Shown: positions 9,981 to 19,388 of the stretch, piece by piece
Numbering within the stretch: position 1 is the stretch's first letter
How the letters are laid out: every line of letters starts with the position of its first letter
From: Telluria antibiotica
GTDB taxonomy: Bacteria > Pseudomonadota > Gammaproteobacteria > Burkholderiales > Burkholderiaceae_D
DNA length: 64,000 bases
Reading direction: 5' to 3'
NCBI RefSeq assembly: GCF_011682055.1
Contig: NZ_JAAQOM010000006.1
Span: 280,747 to 344,746, forward strand
Translations under genes and position numbers: made by a program
Notes under the pieces: model-generated
The model's database searches: none
Told to the model about the DNA's origin: nothing
What the model saw: the letters and a program-made list of their open reading frames with translations, nothing else

Positions 9981-12018
9981 TTAATGTCCACTCGACTTGG
10001 TCAGTCAATGTCCCGGCCTGCACTTCGATCCGGTTCGTACCTGGTGCCAGGCGCACCGGCCAGCGCGCGATCTGGCCATCGACGGCGCGCTCGCCCAGGT
10101 CCACGCCGTTCACGCGCAGCCGCACGGCCGGCTGGTTGCTGTACACCTTGACTTCCGTATCGGCCGCCGTGCGCTTCACGGCGCGCCGCGACGTGATGTA
10201 CACCATCGGCTTCTTCGCCCAATTGGCCTGGTACCAGTAATACGCATCCTTGCGCACCTGCCGGTCCATGCTGACGAGGCCCTTGTCGTTGACGCCGCGC
10301 ACATCGCCCTCGTCGCGACCGCTCGACGCGAAATCGAAGCCCGTCCACACGAACGACGCCCACAGCCACGGCGCCGCCTCGACCTGGCGCCAGGCCGCCT
10401 CGTGGTACAGCGCCTGGTACTGCTCCGGGTGCCAGCGGCTCGGCGCCACGGGACGGCGCGGCGGGTCCTCCTGCTGCTGCGCGCTGCCGCCGGCGCCATA
10501 CTCGCTCAGCGCTTCCGGCGTGCGCGGACGCGCCGCGTGGTTCGCCGCGAGGAGCGGACCGAGGTCCGCGAACGCCTTGTCGTACCAGCCGAAATACACG
10601 TTCGACGCGATGGCGTCCGTGTGCATGGCCTGCGGCCCGTCGATGGGCGCGCAGCAGTTCGCGTACACGGTCGGACGGCTGGGATCCTCGTCTTTCAAGA
10701 GCCGCTGCATGGCGTCCAGCAGATGGGCGCTCGTGTCGTCCACCTTGTAGATCTCGTTGCCCAGTCCCCAGACGAATACGGACGGGTGATTGAAATTCTG
10801 GCGCACCAGTTCGCGTGCCTGCTGCGCCGCATTCGCGGTGAACGCCGCGCTGGCGTCGACTTCCGACGTCAGCGGCAGTTCCGTCCACACGAGGAATCCT
10901 TTGCGATCGGCCAGCGCGTAACTGTGTTCGTTGTGCTGGTAGTGGGCGAAACGCAGGCCCGTGACGCCGAGATCGTCCAGGATGCGGTAGTCGGCGTCGA
11001 TGTCCGCGTCGGAGACCGCGGTGCCCTTGCCCGGCGCCCAGGTCAGGTGCACGTTGACGCCGTGGACGCGGTACGGGCGATCGTTCAGCAACAGGCCGCG
11101 ATCCGCATCCAGGCGCACGGTGCGCACGCCGACCTCGGTGTCCACGCGGTCGAGCGGCGCCGTGTCGCCAGCCCGCGCCACCGTGACCTCGCTGGCGTAC
11201 AGATACGGGTCGTCGACGCCCTGCCACAGGTGCGGCTTCGCGAGCACGGCGTCGAGGTCGACGGGTACGGTCGCGCGGGCCGGCAGCACCGCCGTACCTC
11301 GCGTCGTCGCCACGACCTTGCCCGCGGCGTCGCGCAAGCGCGCCGTGACGGTCACGCGCTCGGGCTGTGCGCGCTCGTTCGTCACGCGAGTACGCCAGTG
11401 CAGGCGCGCGCGTTCCGGCGTCACCTCGGGCGTGCCGACGTACACACCGGGACCGCCGAAGTCCAGCATGTCGACGTGGACTTCCTGCGTGGCCACCAGC
11501 CGTACGCTGCGATACATCCCGCCGTACAACGTGTAATCGCCGCCCAGCGGTGCGACGCCGGGCTGGCGCGCGTTGTCGACCCGGACCACGAGCGCATTGG
11601 CGCCTGCATGCAGATGGTCCGTGACGTCGAAGCGGAAGCGCGCGAAGCCGCCCTCGTGGCGGCCCACATGCGTCCCGTTCAGCCACACGTCCGTCGACAG
11701 CGCCGCGCCGTCGAATTCGAGGTAGACGCGGCCCGGTCGTGGCTGCGGGGCCGCGAGGGTGCGGCGGTACCAGCCCGCGCCGCGGTAAGGCTGCGCCGTC
11801 GTGGCATCAAGCGCGTTGAACGTGTGCGGCAGCGCGACCTTCGTCCACGCGCCTGGTGCGGGCGCGGAAGAGTCGGCGCCGTCGCCCTTGATGAATTCCC
11901 AGCCGTCGTCCAGGCCGACGACCGTACGCGGGGCCGCTGCCCCGTGGGCGGCCGCCATCCAGGCACAGGCCAGCGTCAGTGCGAGGACACGGCGGAAGCG
12001 TATTGCGAAATCGAGCAT
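9973..12018 (-). CDS. GH2 family exported glycosidase, probable beta-galactosidase
   Basis: 681-residue GH2 enzyme. A signal peptide (about residues 1-26) is followed by the jelly-roll sugar-binding domain (GWYRRTL, WLNGTHVGRHEGGF), an Ig-like domain and the TIM barrel. The barrel has LRFAHYQHNEHSYALADRKG (GH2 signature 1), WGLGNE with acid/base Glu at about 423, and SEYGAG with the nucleophile Glu at about 506. GH2 covers beta-galactosidases, beta-glucuronidases and others; beta-galactosidase fits the xyloglucan context (GH74, GH95) but is inferred. The start codon lies only about 15 nt after the T-run of the terminator that follows xylD, so how it is transcribed is unclear. The stop codon lies inside a REP-like repeat. 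Confidence 0.88.
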   Translation of the reverse strand: MLDFAIRFRRVLALTLACAWMAAAHGAAAPRTVVGLDDGWEFIKGDGADSSAPAPGAWTKVALPHTFNALDATTAQPYRGAGWYRRTLAAPQPRPGRVYLEFDGAALSTDVWLNGTHVGRHEGGFARFRFDVTDHLHAGANALVVRVDNARQPGVAPLGGDYTLYGGMYRSVRLVATQEVHVDMLDFGGPGVYVGTPEVTPERARLHWRTRVTNERAQPERVTVTARLRDAAGKVVATTRGTAVLPARATVPVDLDAVLAKPHLWQGVDDPYLYASEVTVARAGDTAPLDRVDTEVGVRTVRLDADRGLLLNDRPYRVHGVNVHLTWAPGKGTAVSDADIDADYRILDDLGVTGLRFAHYQHNEHSYALADRKGFLVWTELPLTSEVDASAAFTANAAQQARELVRQNFNHPSVFVWGLGNEIYKVDDTSAHLLDAMQRLLKDEDPSRPTVYANCCAPIDGPQAMHTDAIASNVYFGWYDKAFADLGPLLAANHAARPRTPEALSEYGAGGSAQQQEDPPRRPVAPSRWHPEQYQALYHEAAWRQVEAAPWLWASFVWTGFDFASSGRDEGDVRGVNDKGLVSMDRQVRKDAYYWYQANWAKKPMVYITSRRAVKRTAADTEVKVYSNQPAVRLRVNGVDLGERAVDGQIARWPVRLAPGTNRIEVQAGTLTDQVEWTLTR

Positions 12019-12033
12019 CGATGTATCCGATAT

Positions 12034-12060
12034 AAAAAAAGGGCCCGCGAACGGGCCCCT
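12034..12060 (-). terminator. Intrinsic terminator after xylD
   Basis: Read on the minus strand: stem GGGCCCG / CGGGCCC (12041-12047 with 12052-12058), 4-nt loop, then a run of seven T (12040-12034). It lies 18 bp after the xylD stop and ends about 15 nt before the GH2 start codon. Confidence 0.85.
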
Positions 12061-12077
12061 CGGAGCGACCGCGAGGA

Positions 12078-13862
12078 TCAGTGATTATGGCGCGGCATGT
12101 CGTGACCGACGCCGCGGTACGGCAGCGCGAGCTCCATGCACGCCCCCGTGTGCAGCTGGCCGACGGTGGCGCGGTAGATCTGCTGCCACGGCGTCTGGTT
12201 CGGCGGGATCGCCGGCGGCGCGTCCTTGCGGCGCGCTTCCAGTTCCGCGTCGGAGATCTGCACGTCGCAGCGGCCCGTGTTCAGGTCCACGCGCACGACG
12301 TCGCCCGTGCGCAGCAGCGCCAGGTTGCCGCCCGCCGCGCTTTCCGGCGACGCGTTCAGGATCGACGGGCTGTCCGACGTGCCGGACTGGCGCCCGTCGC
12401 CCAAGGTCGGCAGCGCATTGATGCCCTTCTTGATCAGCGCATCGGGCGGTTGCATGTTGACGACTTCGGCCGAACCGGGCCAGCCCACGGGACCGGAACC
12501 GCGGATCACCAGCATCGTGCGCTCGTCGATGTTCAACGCCGGGTCGTTGATGCGGTGGTGGTAATCGTCCGAACCGTCGAACACGACGACCTTGCACGCG
12601 AACGCGTTCTCCGAGCCCGGCTCCGACAGGTAGCGCGCGCGGAACGCATCGGAGATGACGCTCGTCTTCATGATCGCGAAGTCGAACAGATTGCCCTTCA
12701 GGACCATGAACCCAGCCTTGTCCTTCAGCGGCGCATCGAACGGCCAGATCATCTCGCGATCAATGCTTTCGCGGCCCACGAGGTTCTCGGCCATCGTCTT
12801 GCCGGTGACGGTCGGACGCTTCGAGCGCAGCATGCCCTTCTGCTCCAGTTCCCACATGATGGCGGGCACGCCGCCGGCACGGTGGAAACGCTCGCCCAGG
12901 TATTTGCCGGCCGGCTGCATGTTCAGCAGCAGCGGCACGTCGTAGCCGTATTCCATCCAGTCTTCCGGCGCGATCTCGACGCCGGCATGGCGTGCCATCG
13001 CCACGATGTGCGGCTGCGCGTTGGTGGACCCGCCGATCGCGGCGTTGACGACGATGGCGTCGATGAAGGCGTCGCGCGTGAGCACCGCCGACGGACGCAG
13101 GTCCTCGAACGCCATGCCGACGATGCGGCGGCCCGTCTCGTACGCCATCTGGCCGCGCTCGCGGTACGGCGCGGGGATCGCCGAGCATCCCGTCAGCGAC
13201 ATGCCCAGCGCCTCGGCGACGGCGTTCATCGTCGACGCCGTGCCCATCGTGTTGCAATGGCCGGCGGACGGCGCGGACGCGGTGGCGATGTCGATGAATT
13301 TCTGTTCGTCGATCTCGCCGGCAGCCAGGCGGCGGCGGCCTTTCCAGATCGCGGCGCCGGAGCCAACCAGTTCACCCTCGAACCAGCCGTCCAGCATCGG
13401 GCCGCCGGACAGCACGATGGCCGGGATGTCGACGGTGGCGGCGGCCATCAGCTGGGCCGGCGTCGTCTTGTCGCAGCCCGTCGTCAGCACGACGGCGTCG
13501 ATCGGATAGCCATGCAGGATCTCGACGAGGCCCAGGTAGGCCAGGTTGCGGTCCAGTGCCGCGGTCGGGCGGCGGCAGTTCTCGAAGATCGGGTGCAGCG
13601 GGAATTCCATCGGGATGCCGCCCGCGTCGCGGATGCCGTCGCGCACGCGCTTGGCCAGGTCCAGGTGGATGCGGTTGCACGGCGAGATGTCGCTGCCGCT
13701 CTGGGCGATGCCGATGATCGGCTTGCCGGAGCGGAGTTCTTCCGGGGTGATCCCGTAGTTCATGAAGCGCTCGAGGTAGAGCGCCGTCATGTCGATGCGC
13801 TCCTCGTTGTCGAACCAGTCCTGCGACCGGAAGCGCTTCGGTTTGCTGTTCTGTTGTGTCAT
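12078..13862 (-). CDS. xylD: D-xylonate dehydratase (IlvD/Edd family)
   Basis: 594-residue cytosolic dehydratase converting D-xylonate to 2-keto-3-deoxy-D-xylonate, third step of the Weimberg pathway. It is closely similar along its whole length to Caulobacter XylD, including the N-terminal RFRSQDWFDN, MTALYLERFMNYGITPEELR and the C-terminal PRHNH. The three [2Fe-2S] ligands of the family are present: Cys62 (DISPCNR), Cys130 (TTGCDKTTPA) and Cys203 (GHCNTMG). Last gene of the GH3-xylXBCD operon: its ATG is 6 nt after the xylC stop, with the GGAG ribosome-binding site inside the end of xylC, and an intrinsic terminator follows. L-arabonate dehydratases are close relatives, but adjacent xylB, xylC and xylX point to xylonate. 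Confidence 0.96.
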   Translation of the reverse strand: MTQQNSKPKRFRSQDWFDNEERIDMTALYLERFMNYGITPEELRSGKPIIGIAQSGSDISPCNRIHLDLAKRVRDGIRDAGGIPMEFPLHPIFENCRRPTAALDRNLAYLGLVEILHGYPIDAVVLTTGCDKTTPAQLMAAATVDIPAIVLSGGPMLDGWFEGELVGSGAAIWKGRRRLAAGEIDEQKFIDIATASAPSAGHCNTMGTASTMNAVAEALGMSLTGCSAIPAPYRERGQMAYETGRRIVGMAFEDLRPSAVLTRDAFIDAIVVNAAIGGSTNAQPHIVAMARHAGVEIAPEDWMEYGYDVPLLLNMQPAGKYLGERFHRAGGVPAIMWELEQKGMLRSKRPTVTGKTMAENLVGRESIDREMIWPFDAPLKDKAGFMVLKGNLFDFAIMKTSVISDAFRARYLSEPGSENAFACKVVVFDGSDDYHHRINDPALNIDERTMLVIRGSGPVGWPGSAEVVNMQPPDALIKKGINALPTLGDGRQSGTSDSPSILNASPESAAGGNLALLRTGDVVRVDLNTGRCDVQISDAELEARRKDAPPAIPPNQTPWQQIYRATVGQLHTGACMELALPYRGVGHDMPRHNH

Positions 13863-13868
13863 TCCGTA

Positions 13869-14759
13869 TTACTCCTGCAGCCGCAGCACGTGGTGCGGCA
13901 ATCCGGCCGTCTCGGCGCGGAAGGTGAACAGCGCGCCCGCGAGCGGCTGCTGAGACAGTTCCTCGGCCGACAGGCCCTTGCGTGCCGACGTCGCGTAGAC
14001 GGTGCGCAGGTCGTCGCCGGCGAAGGCCAGCTTGGTGATGTTCGAGCACGGGAAGCGCACTTCGCCCACCTTGCCGCCGGAAGGATCGCGGCGTTCGATG
14101 CGCCAGCCGCGGAACACGGCGATCCACACGTGGCCTTCGGCGTCGACGGCCATCCCGTCCGGCCAGCCGCCGTCCGTGATCTCGGCGAATAACCGCTTGT
14201 TCGACAGGCCGCCATCTTCCGCCAGGTCGAAAGCATACACCCGTTTATCCAGCGTGTCGGTGTGATACAGCGTGCGCCCGTCCGGGCTCACGGCCGGGCC
14301 GTTCGTGATGATGTAGCCGTCGTCCATGCGCACGACGTGCTTGCCGTCGAAGCGGTACAGCACGCCCGTCGGCTGCTCTTCGGCGTCGTCCATCGAACCG
14401 AACCACAGGAGACCCTGCGCGTCGACGTGGCCGTCGTTGAAGCGGTTGCCGTTGACGTCCGCCTCGACCTTCACGAACGGGACGAATTCGCCGGTCGCTT
14501 CCACGAAGCGGTACAGGCCATCCTCCAGCGAGACGACGAGGCCGCCGTCGGAGGCGCGCACGACGAAGCTGACCTGACCCGGCGCGTCCCAGCTCTTCCG
14601 GTCGGACCCGTCGGCCGCGCAGCGGTGCAGGCGACGACCCTTGATGTCGACGAACCAGACCTGGCCGTTCGGGGCATCCCACAGGACGCCCTCGCCCAGC
14701 GTGGCGCCGACTTCCCACAAGGGCGTGGGTTGCGTGCCCGGGGCGCAGTCAGTATCCAT
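13869..14759 (-). CDS. xylC: Xylono-1,4-lactonase (SMP-30/gluconolactonase family)
   Basis: 296-residue six-bladed propeller lactonase; opens D-xylonolactone to D-xylonate, second step of the Weimberg pathway. Visible: GATLGEGVLWDA with the metal-ligand Glu, VWFVDIKGRRLHR, GNRFNDGHVDAQGLLWFGSM with conserved Asn/Asp, and VSPDGRTLYHTDTLDK. The order of blades matches Caulobacter XylC. The start ATG at 14759 follows the xylB stop after one base, indicating translational coupling; an in-frame ATG at 14771 would add four residues and overlap xylB. It is not exported, so the lactone is hydrolysed in the cytosol where XylB produces it. Confidence 0.93.
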   Translation of the reverse strand: MDTDCAPGTQPTPLWEVGATLGEGVLWDAPNGQVWFVDIKGRRLHRCAADGSDRKSWDAPGQVSFVVRASDGGLVVSLEDGLYRFVEATGEFVPFVKVEADVNGNRFNDGHVDAQGLLWFGSMDDAEEQPTGVLYRFDGKHVVRMDDGYIITNGPAVSPDGRTLYHTDTLDKRVYAFDLAEDGGLSNKRLFAEITDGGWPDGMAVDAEGHVWIAVFRGWRIERRDPSGGKVGEVRFPCSNITKLAFAGDDLRTVYATSARKGLSAEELSQQPLAGALFTFRAETAGLPHHVLRLQE

Positions 14760-14760
14760 C

Positions 14761-15549
14761 TTATGCGCCATACCAACCCGCGTCGACGAAATACTCGCGG
14801 CCGGAGATGTGGCGCGCATTGTCCGACGCCAGGAACAGCGACAGCGCCGCCACGTCTTCCATCTGGACGCGCTCGGGGATGCACTGGCCGGCCAGGATGC
14901 GGGCTTCTTCGTCCGGGTTGTGCCACAGCGCCTTCTGGCGTGGCGTGACGACGGCGCCCGGGACCACCGTCACGGCACGGATGCCGTGCGGGCCGAATTC
15001 GCGCGCCATGTTGCGTGTCATGCCTTCGATGGCGGCCTTCGCCATCATGTACAGGCCCAGTTGCGTGTGCGGCAGGTGCCACGAGATCGAGCCGAAGTTC
15101 AGCAGCACGCCGTACTTGCGGGCTTTCATGCCGGGGATGACGGCCTGCGCGCAGAAATACTGGTGGCGCAGGTTCACGTTCATGCGGCTTTCCCAGTACG
15201 CGGGCGTCACGTTCTCGATGTCGTGGCGGTCGTCGTTCGCCGCATTGTTCAGCAGGATGTCGACGCCGCCCGCTTCCTCTTCGATGTGGGCGAAGGTCGC
15301 CTTCAGCTCGTCCAGATTGGTCAGGTCGCACTTGATGAACTTCGGTGCGATGCGCGAGCCGGCCAGCGCGGCCTCCAGCGCGCGCGAGGCGTCCTCGGCG
15401 ATGTCGAGGAAGTACACGCGGGCGCCCTGGCCGGCGAAGGCCGTGGTCAGCTCGGCGCCGATGCCGCTGCCGCCGCCGGTGATGACGACACGCTTGCCTG
15501 CGAGGTCGGGGAACGTCGCGTAGACGAATGCTTGGTTTTGTTCAGACAT
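14761..15549 (-). CDS. xylB: NAD-dependent D-xylose 1-dehydrogenase (SDR)
   Basis: 262-residue classical short-chain dehydrogenase that oxidises D-xylose to D-xylonolactone, the first Weimberg step. Dinucleotide motif GGGSGIG (25-31), NNA segment (about 101-103), catalytic Ser154 in NFGSISWHL and the Y167-x3-K171 pair are all visible. The segments GKRVVITGGGSGIG, NDDRH and NVNLRH are shared with Caulobacter XylB. Start 15549 (MSEQNQ) is chosen as giving the normal SDR N-terminus; its ribosome-binding site is weak, 29 nt after the xylX stop, so coupling to xylX translation is possible. The gene name follows Caulobacter usage and is not xylulokinase. Confidence 0.94.
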   Translation of the reverse strand: MSEQNQAFVYATFPDLAGKRVVITGGGSGIGAELTTAFAGQGARVYFLDIAEDASRALEAALAGSRIAPKFIKCDLTNLDELKATFAHIEEEAGGVDILLNNAANDDRHDIENVTPAYWESRMNVNLRHQYFCAQAVIPGMKARKYGVLLNFGSISWHLPHTQLGLYMMAKAAIEGMTRNMAREFGPHGIRAVTVVPGAVVTPRQKALWHNPDEEARILAGQCIPERVQMEDVAALSLFLASDNARHISGREYFVDAGWYGA

Positions 15550-15578
15550 GATTTTCGTTATATTCAAAGGCGCGCCGG

Positions 15579-16763
15579 TCAGGCCGCGCTGGACAGCAGG
15601 CCACGCTGGGCCAGGTTGGCGTACAGCGCGCGTACGCCGAAGGTCCACGGTGCGATCGCATCGCTGCGCTGGACGGTGTTGACCAGCGTGCCCAGCGACG
15701 GCGTGGAGATGCTCACGCGGTCGCCCGCGTGGTGGGTGAAGCCGCCGCCTTGCGCATCGCGGTCCTTGATCGGCGAGAACATCGTGCCGAGGAACAGCAT
15801 GAAGCCGTCCGGGTACTGGTGGTGCTTGCCGCAGGTCTGACGCACGAGGTCCAGCGGGTCGCGGCTGATCTCGCGCATGAAGCTGGCGCCGGCGAGTTCG
15901 AATTTGTCGTCGACGCCTTCGATCCGCATGCGCACTTCCGCGTTGCGCAGGGTGTCGATGTCGAAATCGCCGTCGAACAGGCGGATGAACGGGCCGATGG
16001 CGCAGGAGCCGTTGTTGTCCTTCGCTTTACCCAGCAGCAGCGCGCTGCGGCCTTCGATGTCGCGCAGGTTGACGTCGTTGCCCAAGGTCGCGCCCACGAC
16101 TTGCGCGCGGCTGTTCACGGCGAGGACGATTTCCGGCTCAGGATTGTTCCAGTGCGACGACGGGTGCAGGCCAACGGCGGCGCCGTGTCCGACGGCGGAC
16201 ATCGGCTGCGACTTCGTGAACACTTCGGCGTCCGGGCCAATGCCCACTTCCATGTACTGCGACCACATGCCGCGCGCGGACAGGTCGGCCTTCAGGCGCA
16301 TGGCGGCCTCGCCGCCCGGCTCCAGTTCCGACAGATTCGTGCCGATGGTCTCCTGCAACTGCTGGCGCAGTGCGCTCGCGCGGGCCGGATCGCCCTTCGC
16401 CTGTTCCTCGATCACGCGTTCCAGCAGGCTGACGGCGAACGTCACGCCGCAGGCCTTGATCGCCTGCAGGTCGCACGGCGCCAGCAGGCGCACGTCCGCG
16501 CCTTCGTCGCCTTGCAACGCGGCGGCCACCAGCGCGTTGACGTCACCCAGGTCCTCGCCGTCCGCGTCGCGCACGATGGCGACGAGGTCGTCGCGCTCGA
16601 ACAGTTCGGACACGGTCGGCGCATGACGCGTGATGTCGACCACGCGGCCGTTACGCACGGCGACGACGGCCGGGCCGTTGATGTTACCTGCACGCCAGAC
16701 GCGGCCGACCATCAAGGCCTGGTCGAGGTCCTGCGGCAGCGGATTGGCTTGGATAGCTGTCAT
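15579..16763 (-). CDS. xylX: 2-keto-3-deoxy-D-xylonate dehydratase (FAH family)
   Basis: 394-residue fumarylacetoacetate-hydrolase-fold enzyme; dehydrates 2-keto-3-deoxyxylonate to alpha-ketoglutarate semialdehyde, fourth step of the Weimberg pathway. An N-terminal domain (about 1-95) is followed by the FAH domain with VTFAVSLLERVIEEQAKGD, GIGPDAEVFTK and NNPEPEIVLAVNS (metal-binding Glu-x-Glu), and GNDVNLRDIEGRSALLLGKA. Length and arrangement match Caulobacter XylX. Start 16763 has GAGAGAAC upstream and is 16 nt after the GH3 stop. It ends 29 nt before xylB. The product is the substrate of KGSADH encoded at 8305-9882. Confidence 0.93.
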   Translation of the reverse strand: MTAIQANPLPQDLDQALMVGRVWRAGNINGPAVVAVRNGRVVDITRHAPTVSELFERDDLVAIVRDADGEDLGDVNALVAAALQGDEGADVRLLAPCDLQAIKACGVTFAVSLLERVIEEQAKGDPARASALRQQLQETIGTNLSELEPGGEAAMRLKADLSARGMWSQYMEVGIGPDAEVFTKSQPMSAVGHGAAVGLHPSSHWNNPEPEIVLAVNSRAQVVGATLGNDVNLRDIEGRSALLLGKAKDNNGSCAIGPFIRLFDGDFDIDTLRNAEVRMRIEGVDDKFELAGASFMREISRDPLDLVRQTCGKHHQYPDGFMLFLGTMFSPIKDRDAQGGGFTHHAGDRVSISTPSLGTLVNTVQRSDAIAPWTFGVRALYANLAQRGLLSSAA

Positions 16764-16779
16764 GTTGTTCTCTCTTGGG

Positions 16780-19161
16780 TTATGCCACCGTGAGCGTCGT
16801 CTTCTTCAGGTCGACGCTGTTCGGTCCTGCGAAAATGGTGAACGTCCCCGGCTCGACGACGCGCTTCATCGCGACGTTGTAGAACCACAGGTCCGAAGGT
16901 TTGATGTCGAACGACACCGTGCGCTGCTCGCCCGGCTCCAGGGTGACGCGCTGGAAGCCCTTCAGTTCCAGCAGCGGACGGGTGACGGAGCTGACGTCGT
17001 CGCGGATGTACATCTGCACGACCTCGTCGCCGCGCACGCCGCCCACGTTCTTCACGTCGACGTGCACGCGCGTCGTGCCGGACACTCCCATGCGGTCCTT
17101 GTCCAGGCGCGGCGCGGAGATCTCGAAGCGCGTGTACGACAGGCCGTAGCCGAAGGGGTATAGCGGGGTCGTCACGTCGTCGATGTAGCCGCGGCGGCTG
17201 CTCGGCTTGCGGTTGTAGAACATCGGCAGCTGGCCGACGTCGCGCGCGATCGTGACCGGGAGCTTGCCGCCCGGGCTCACGCGGCCGAACACGAGGTCGG
17301 CGATCGCATGGCCCGTCTCCTGCCCCATGTACCAGCATTCCAGCAGCGCGTCGGCGCGCTCGGCGAGGTAGTTCACGGACAGCGGACGGCCGTTCAGCAG
17401 CAGCACGACGGTCGGCTTGTTCAACGCGAAGATGGCGCGCGCGAGATCGTTCTGCTGGCCGATGAGGTCCAGCGACGTGCGGTCGCCCAGGTGGTTGTCG
17501 GCCCAGGCCTCGCGCGCCGTCTGCTCGTTGTCGCCCAGGACCATGACGATCGTGTCGGCCTTCTTCGCCGCTTCCACCGCCTCGGCGATGAGGCGCGCGT
17601 TGACGTCCGGCTTCGTCCACACGATCTCGTCCTGGCCCCACACATGGCCTTCCGTCAGGCGCACACCTTCCGCATAGTCCAGCGCGAAGCCGTGCGCTTT
17701 CGATTCTTCCTGCAGCGCCTCGTACACGGAGACGACGTGGCGCGGCTTGTCGGAGTAGCCGCCGATCGGCGTGTCCTTCGCGTGCGTGCCGACCAACAGC
17801 AGCTTGCCGACCTTCTGCGGCGCCAGCGGCAGCAGGCCCTTGTGGTTTTTCAGCAGCACGGCGGTACGTTGCGCGGCCTTGCGCGCGAGGGCGATGGCTT
17901 GCGGCGTGGCCGTGCGGGCATCGGCCTGCGCGACGTCGGCATACGGATTCTCGAACAGGCCTGCCTCGAACTTCAGGCGCAGGATGCGGCGCACGACGGC
18001 GTCGATTTCCTTCGTCGTGATCTTGCCTTCCTTGACCAGCTCACCCAGCACCGCGTAACCGGCGGGGTCCGGCGTCTCGATGTCGACGCCGGCCTTGAAC
18101 GCAGCGAGGCCGCCTTCCTTCACGGAGCCGACGAGGTGGTGGCGGCCGCCCAGTTCCGCAACCGCCATGTAGTCGGACACGGTCAGGCCCTGGAAGCCCC
18201 ACTCCTTGCGCAACACGTCCGTCAGCAGCCAGCGGTTCGCGTGCGACGGGATGCCGTCGATCTCGTTATACGAAGGCATCACGGCCGCGATCTTCGTTTC
18301 CTTGATGATCTTCTCGAACGGCGGGAAGAAGTCTTCGCGCAGCGCGCGCTCGCCCACGTTCGCGGGGCCGATGTTGGTGCCGGACTCCGGCTGGCCGTGG
18401 CCCGTCATGTGCTTCAAGGTCGCGTAGACCTTGTCCTTGGCGAGCGGCAGCGAATCGCCCGAGAAGCCCAGCACGGCGGCCTTGCCCATCGTGCCGCACA
18501 CGTGCGGGTCTTCGCCATACGTCTCTTCGATGCGGCCCCAGCGCGGCTCGCGCGCCACGTCGACGACGGGCGCCAGCGCGAGGTTGGCGCCGCGCGCACG
18601 CATCTCCTGAGCGGCGAGCGAAAATATCTGCTGGACGAGTTCCGGGTCGAACGTCGACGCGAGGCCGATCGCCTGCGGGAAGCTGGTCGCCTCTGGCGCC
18701 ACATAGCCGTGCAGCGATTCCTCATGCATGAAGACAGGGATACCCAGGCGCGTCTGCTCCAGCGCCCATTTCTGCACGGCGTTCACGTATTCCGCCGTCT
18801 CCTTCGGGCCGCGGTTGCCGACGGCGCCCGAGTTGCCGGCGTTGTTGTCGGCGCCGATCTGGCGGTCGGACGGGCGCGCGAACATGCCCATGCCGTTCGG
18901 GTGCACCTGCTTCGCCTTCTCCGCCGAAAAGCTCGTGTCCGCGTTCTGCAGATCCTTCTTGGTGAGCCACACGCACTGCAGCTGGGCGATCTTCTCGTCG
19001 AGCGTCATGCGCCCGAGCAGATCGTCCACGCGCGTCGCCACGGGCGCGTTCGCGTTCTTGTACACCGGCGTGGCGGCCTTGGCAGCCAGCGCGCCCGGCA
19101 CGACGGCCATGCCGGCCGCGCCCCCGACCGTGGCCAGAAACTCCCTGCGTTTGATACCCAT
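16780..19161 (-). CDS. GH3 family exported beta-xylosidase/beta-glucosidase
   Basis: 793-residue GH3 enzyme acting on beta-linked xylo- or gluco-oligosaccharides in the periplasm. The N-terminus (KRREFLATVGG, residues 3-13) is a twin-arginine signal followed by a hydrophobic stretch. The TIM-barrel domain has GRIEETYGEDPHV, MTGHGQPESGTN and GLTVSDY with the nucleophile Asp at about 330. The second alpha/beta sandwich domain carries VMVLGDNEQTAREAW, and a C-terminal fibronectin-III-like domain (about 690-790) ends the protein. Start 19161 is favoured over 19257 because GGAGAC lies 8 nt upstream and the Tat signal begins there. First gene of the operon with xylXBCD, so beta-xylosidase activity is most likely, though BglX-type enzymes have the same architecture. 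Confidence 0.92.
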   Translation of the reverse strand: MGIKRREFLATVGGAAGMAVVPGALAAKAATPVYKNANAPVATRVDDLLGRMTLDEKIAQLQCVWLTKKDLQNADTSFSAEKAKQVHPNGMGMFARPSDRQIGADNNAGNSGAVGNRGPKETAEYVNAVQKWALEQTRLGIPVFMHEESLHGYVAPEATSFPQAIGLASTFDPELVQQIFSLAAQEMRARGANLALAPVVDVAREPRWGRIEETYGEDPHVCGTMGKAAVLGFSGDSLPLAKDKVYATLKHMTGHGQPESGTNIGPANVGERALREDFFPPFEKIIKETKIAAVMPSYNEIDGIPSHANRWLLTDVLRKEWGFQGLTVSDYMAVAELGGRHHLVGSVKEGGLAAFKAGVDIETPDPAGYAVLGELVKEGKITTKEIDAVVRRILRLKFEAGLFENPYADVAQADARTATPQAIALARKAAQRTAVLLKNHKGLLPLAPQKVGKLLLVGTHAKDTPIGGYSDKPRHVVSVYEALQEESKAHGFALDYAEGVRLTEGHVWGQDEIVWTKPDVNARLIAEAVEAAKKADTIVMVLGDNEQTAREAWADNHLGDRTSLDLIGQQNDLARAIFALNKPTVVLLLNGRPLSVNYLAERADALLECWYMGQETGHAIADLVFGRVSPGGKLPVTIARDVGQLPMFYNRKPSSRRGYIDDVTTPLYPFGYGLSYTRFEISAPRLDKDRMGVSGTTRVHVDVKNVGGVRGDEVVQMYIRDDVSSVTRPLLELKGFQRVTLEPGEQRTVSFDIKPSDLWFYNVAMKRVVEPGTFTIFAGPNSVDLKKTTLTVA

Positions 19162-19242
19162 CGACTTTGTCTCCAACTTGTTTTTGTAAGTGAGCCTGCC
19201 TGGCATGCGGTGGGTCTGCGCCCAACATTCCAATAACAAAAA

Positions 19243-19256
19243 TGTTACCGCAACCA
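19243..19256. promoter_or_regulatory. Weaker candidate XylR operator upstream of GH3
   Basis: TGTTACCGCAACCA agrees at 11 of 14 positions with TGTTAGCGCTAACA. It lies 82 bp upstream of the GH3 start and 119 bp from the stronger site, a distance compatible with looping by a tetrameric LacI-type protein. Confidence 0.4.
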
Positions 19257-19374
19257 TTCCAGTCTAATCGGCGGATTTGGGCCTTGTCAATCAAATATTC
19301 GGAAGATGTCCGGCGAAGGCGACGCAAGCGGTCCGAGCGATGTCGAAATTGGCCGGGAAAGTGGAAAAATGGGA

Positions 19375-19388
19375 TGTTAGCGTGAACA
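19375..19388. promoter_or_regulatory. Predicted XylR operator of the GH3-xylXBCD operon
   Basis: TGTTAGCGTGAACA has both TGTT/AACA arms and the AGCG half-core of the xyl-box, differing from the symmetric form at two positions. It lies 214 bp upstream of the GH3 ATG. Confidence 0.6.

Noticed and set aside
14761..15549. xylB as xylulokinase
   Set aside because: The protein is a short-chain dehydrogenase with GGGSGIG and YxxxK, not a sugar kinase; no xylose isomerase or kinase gene is present.
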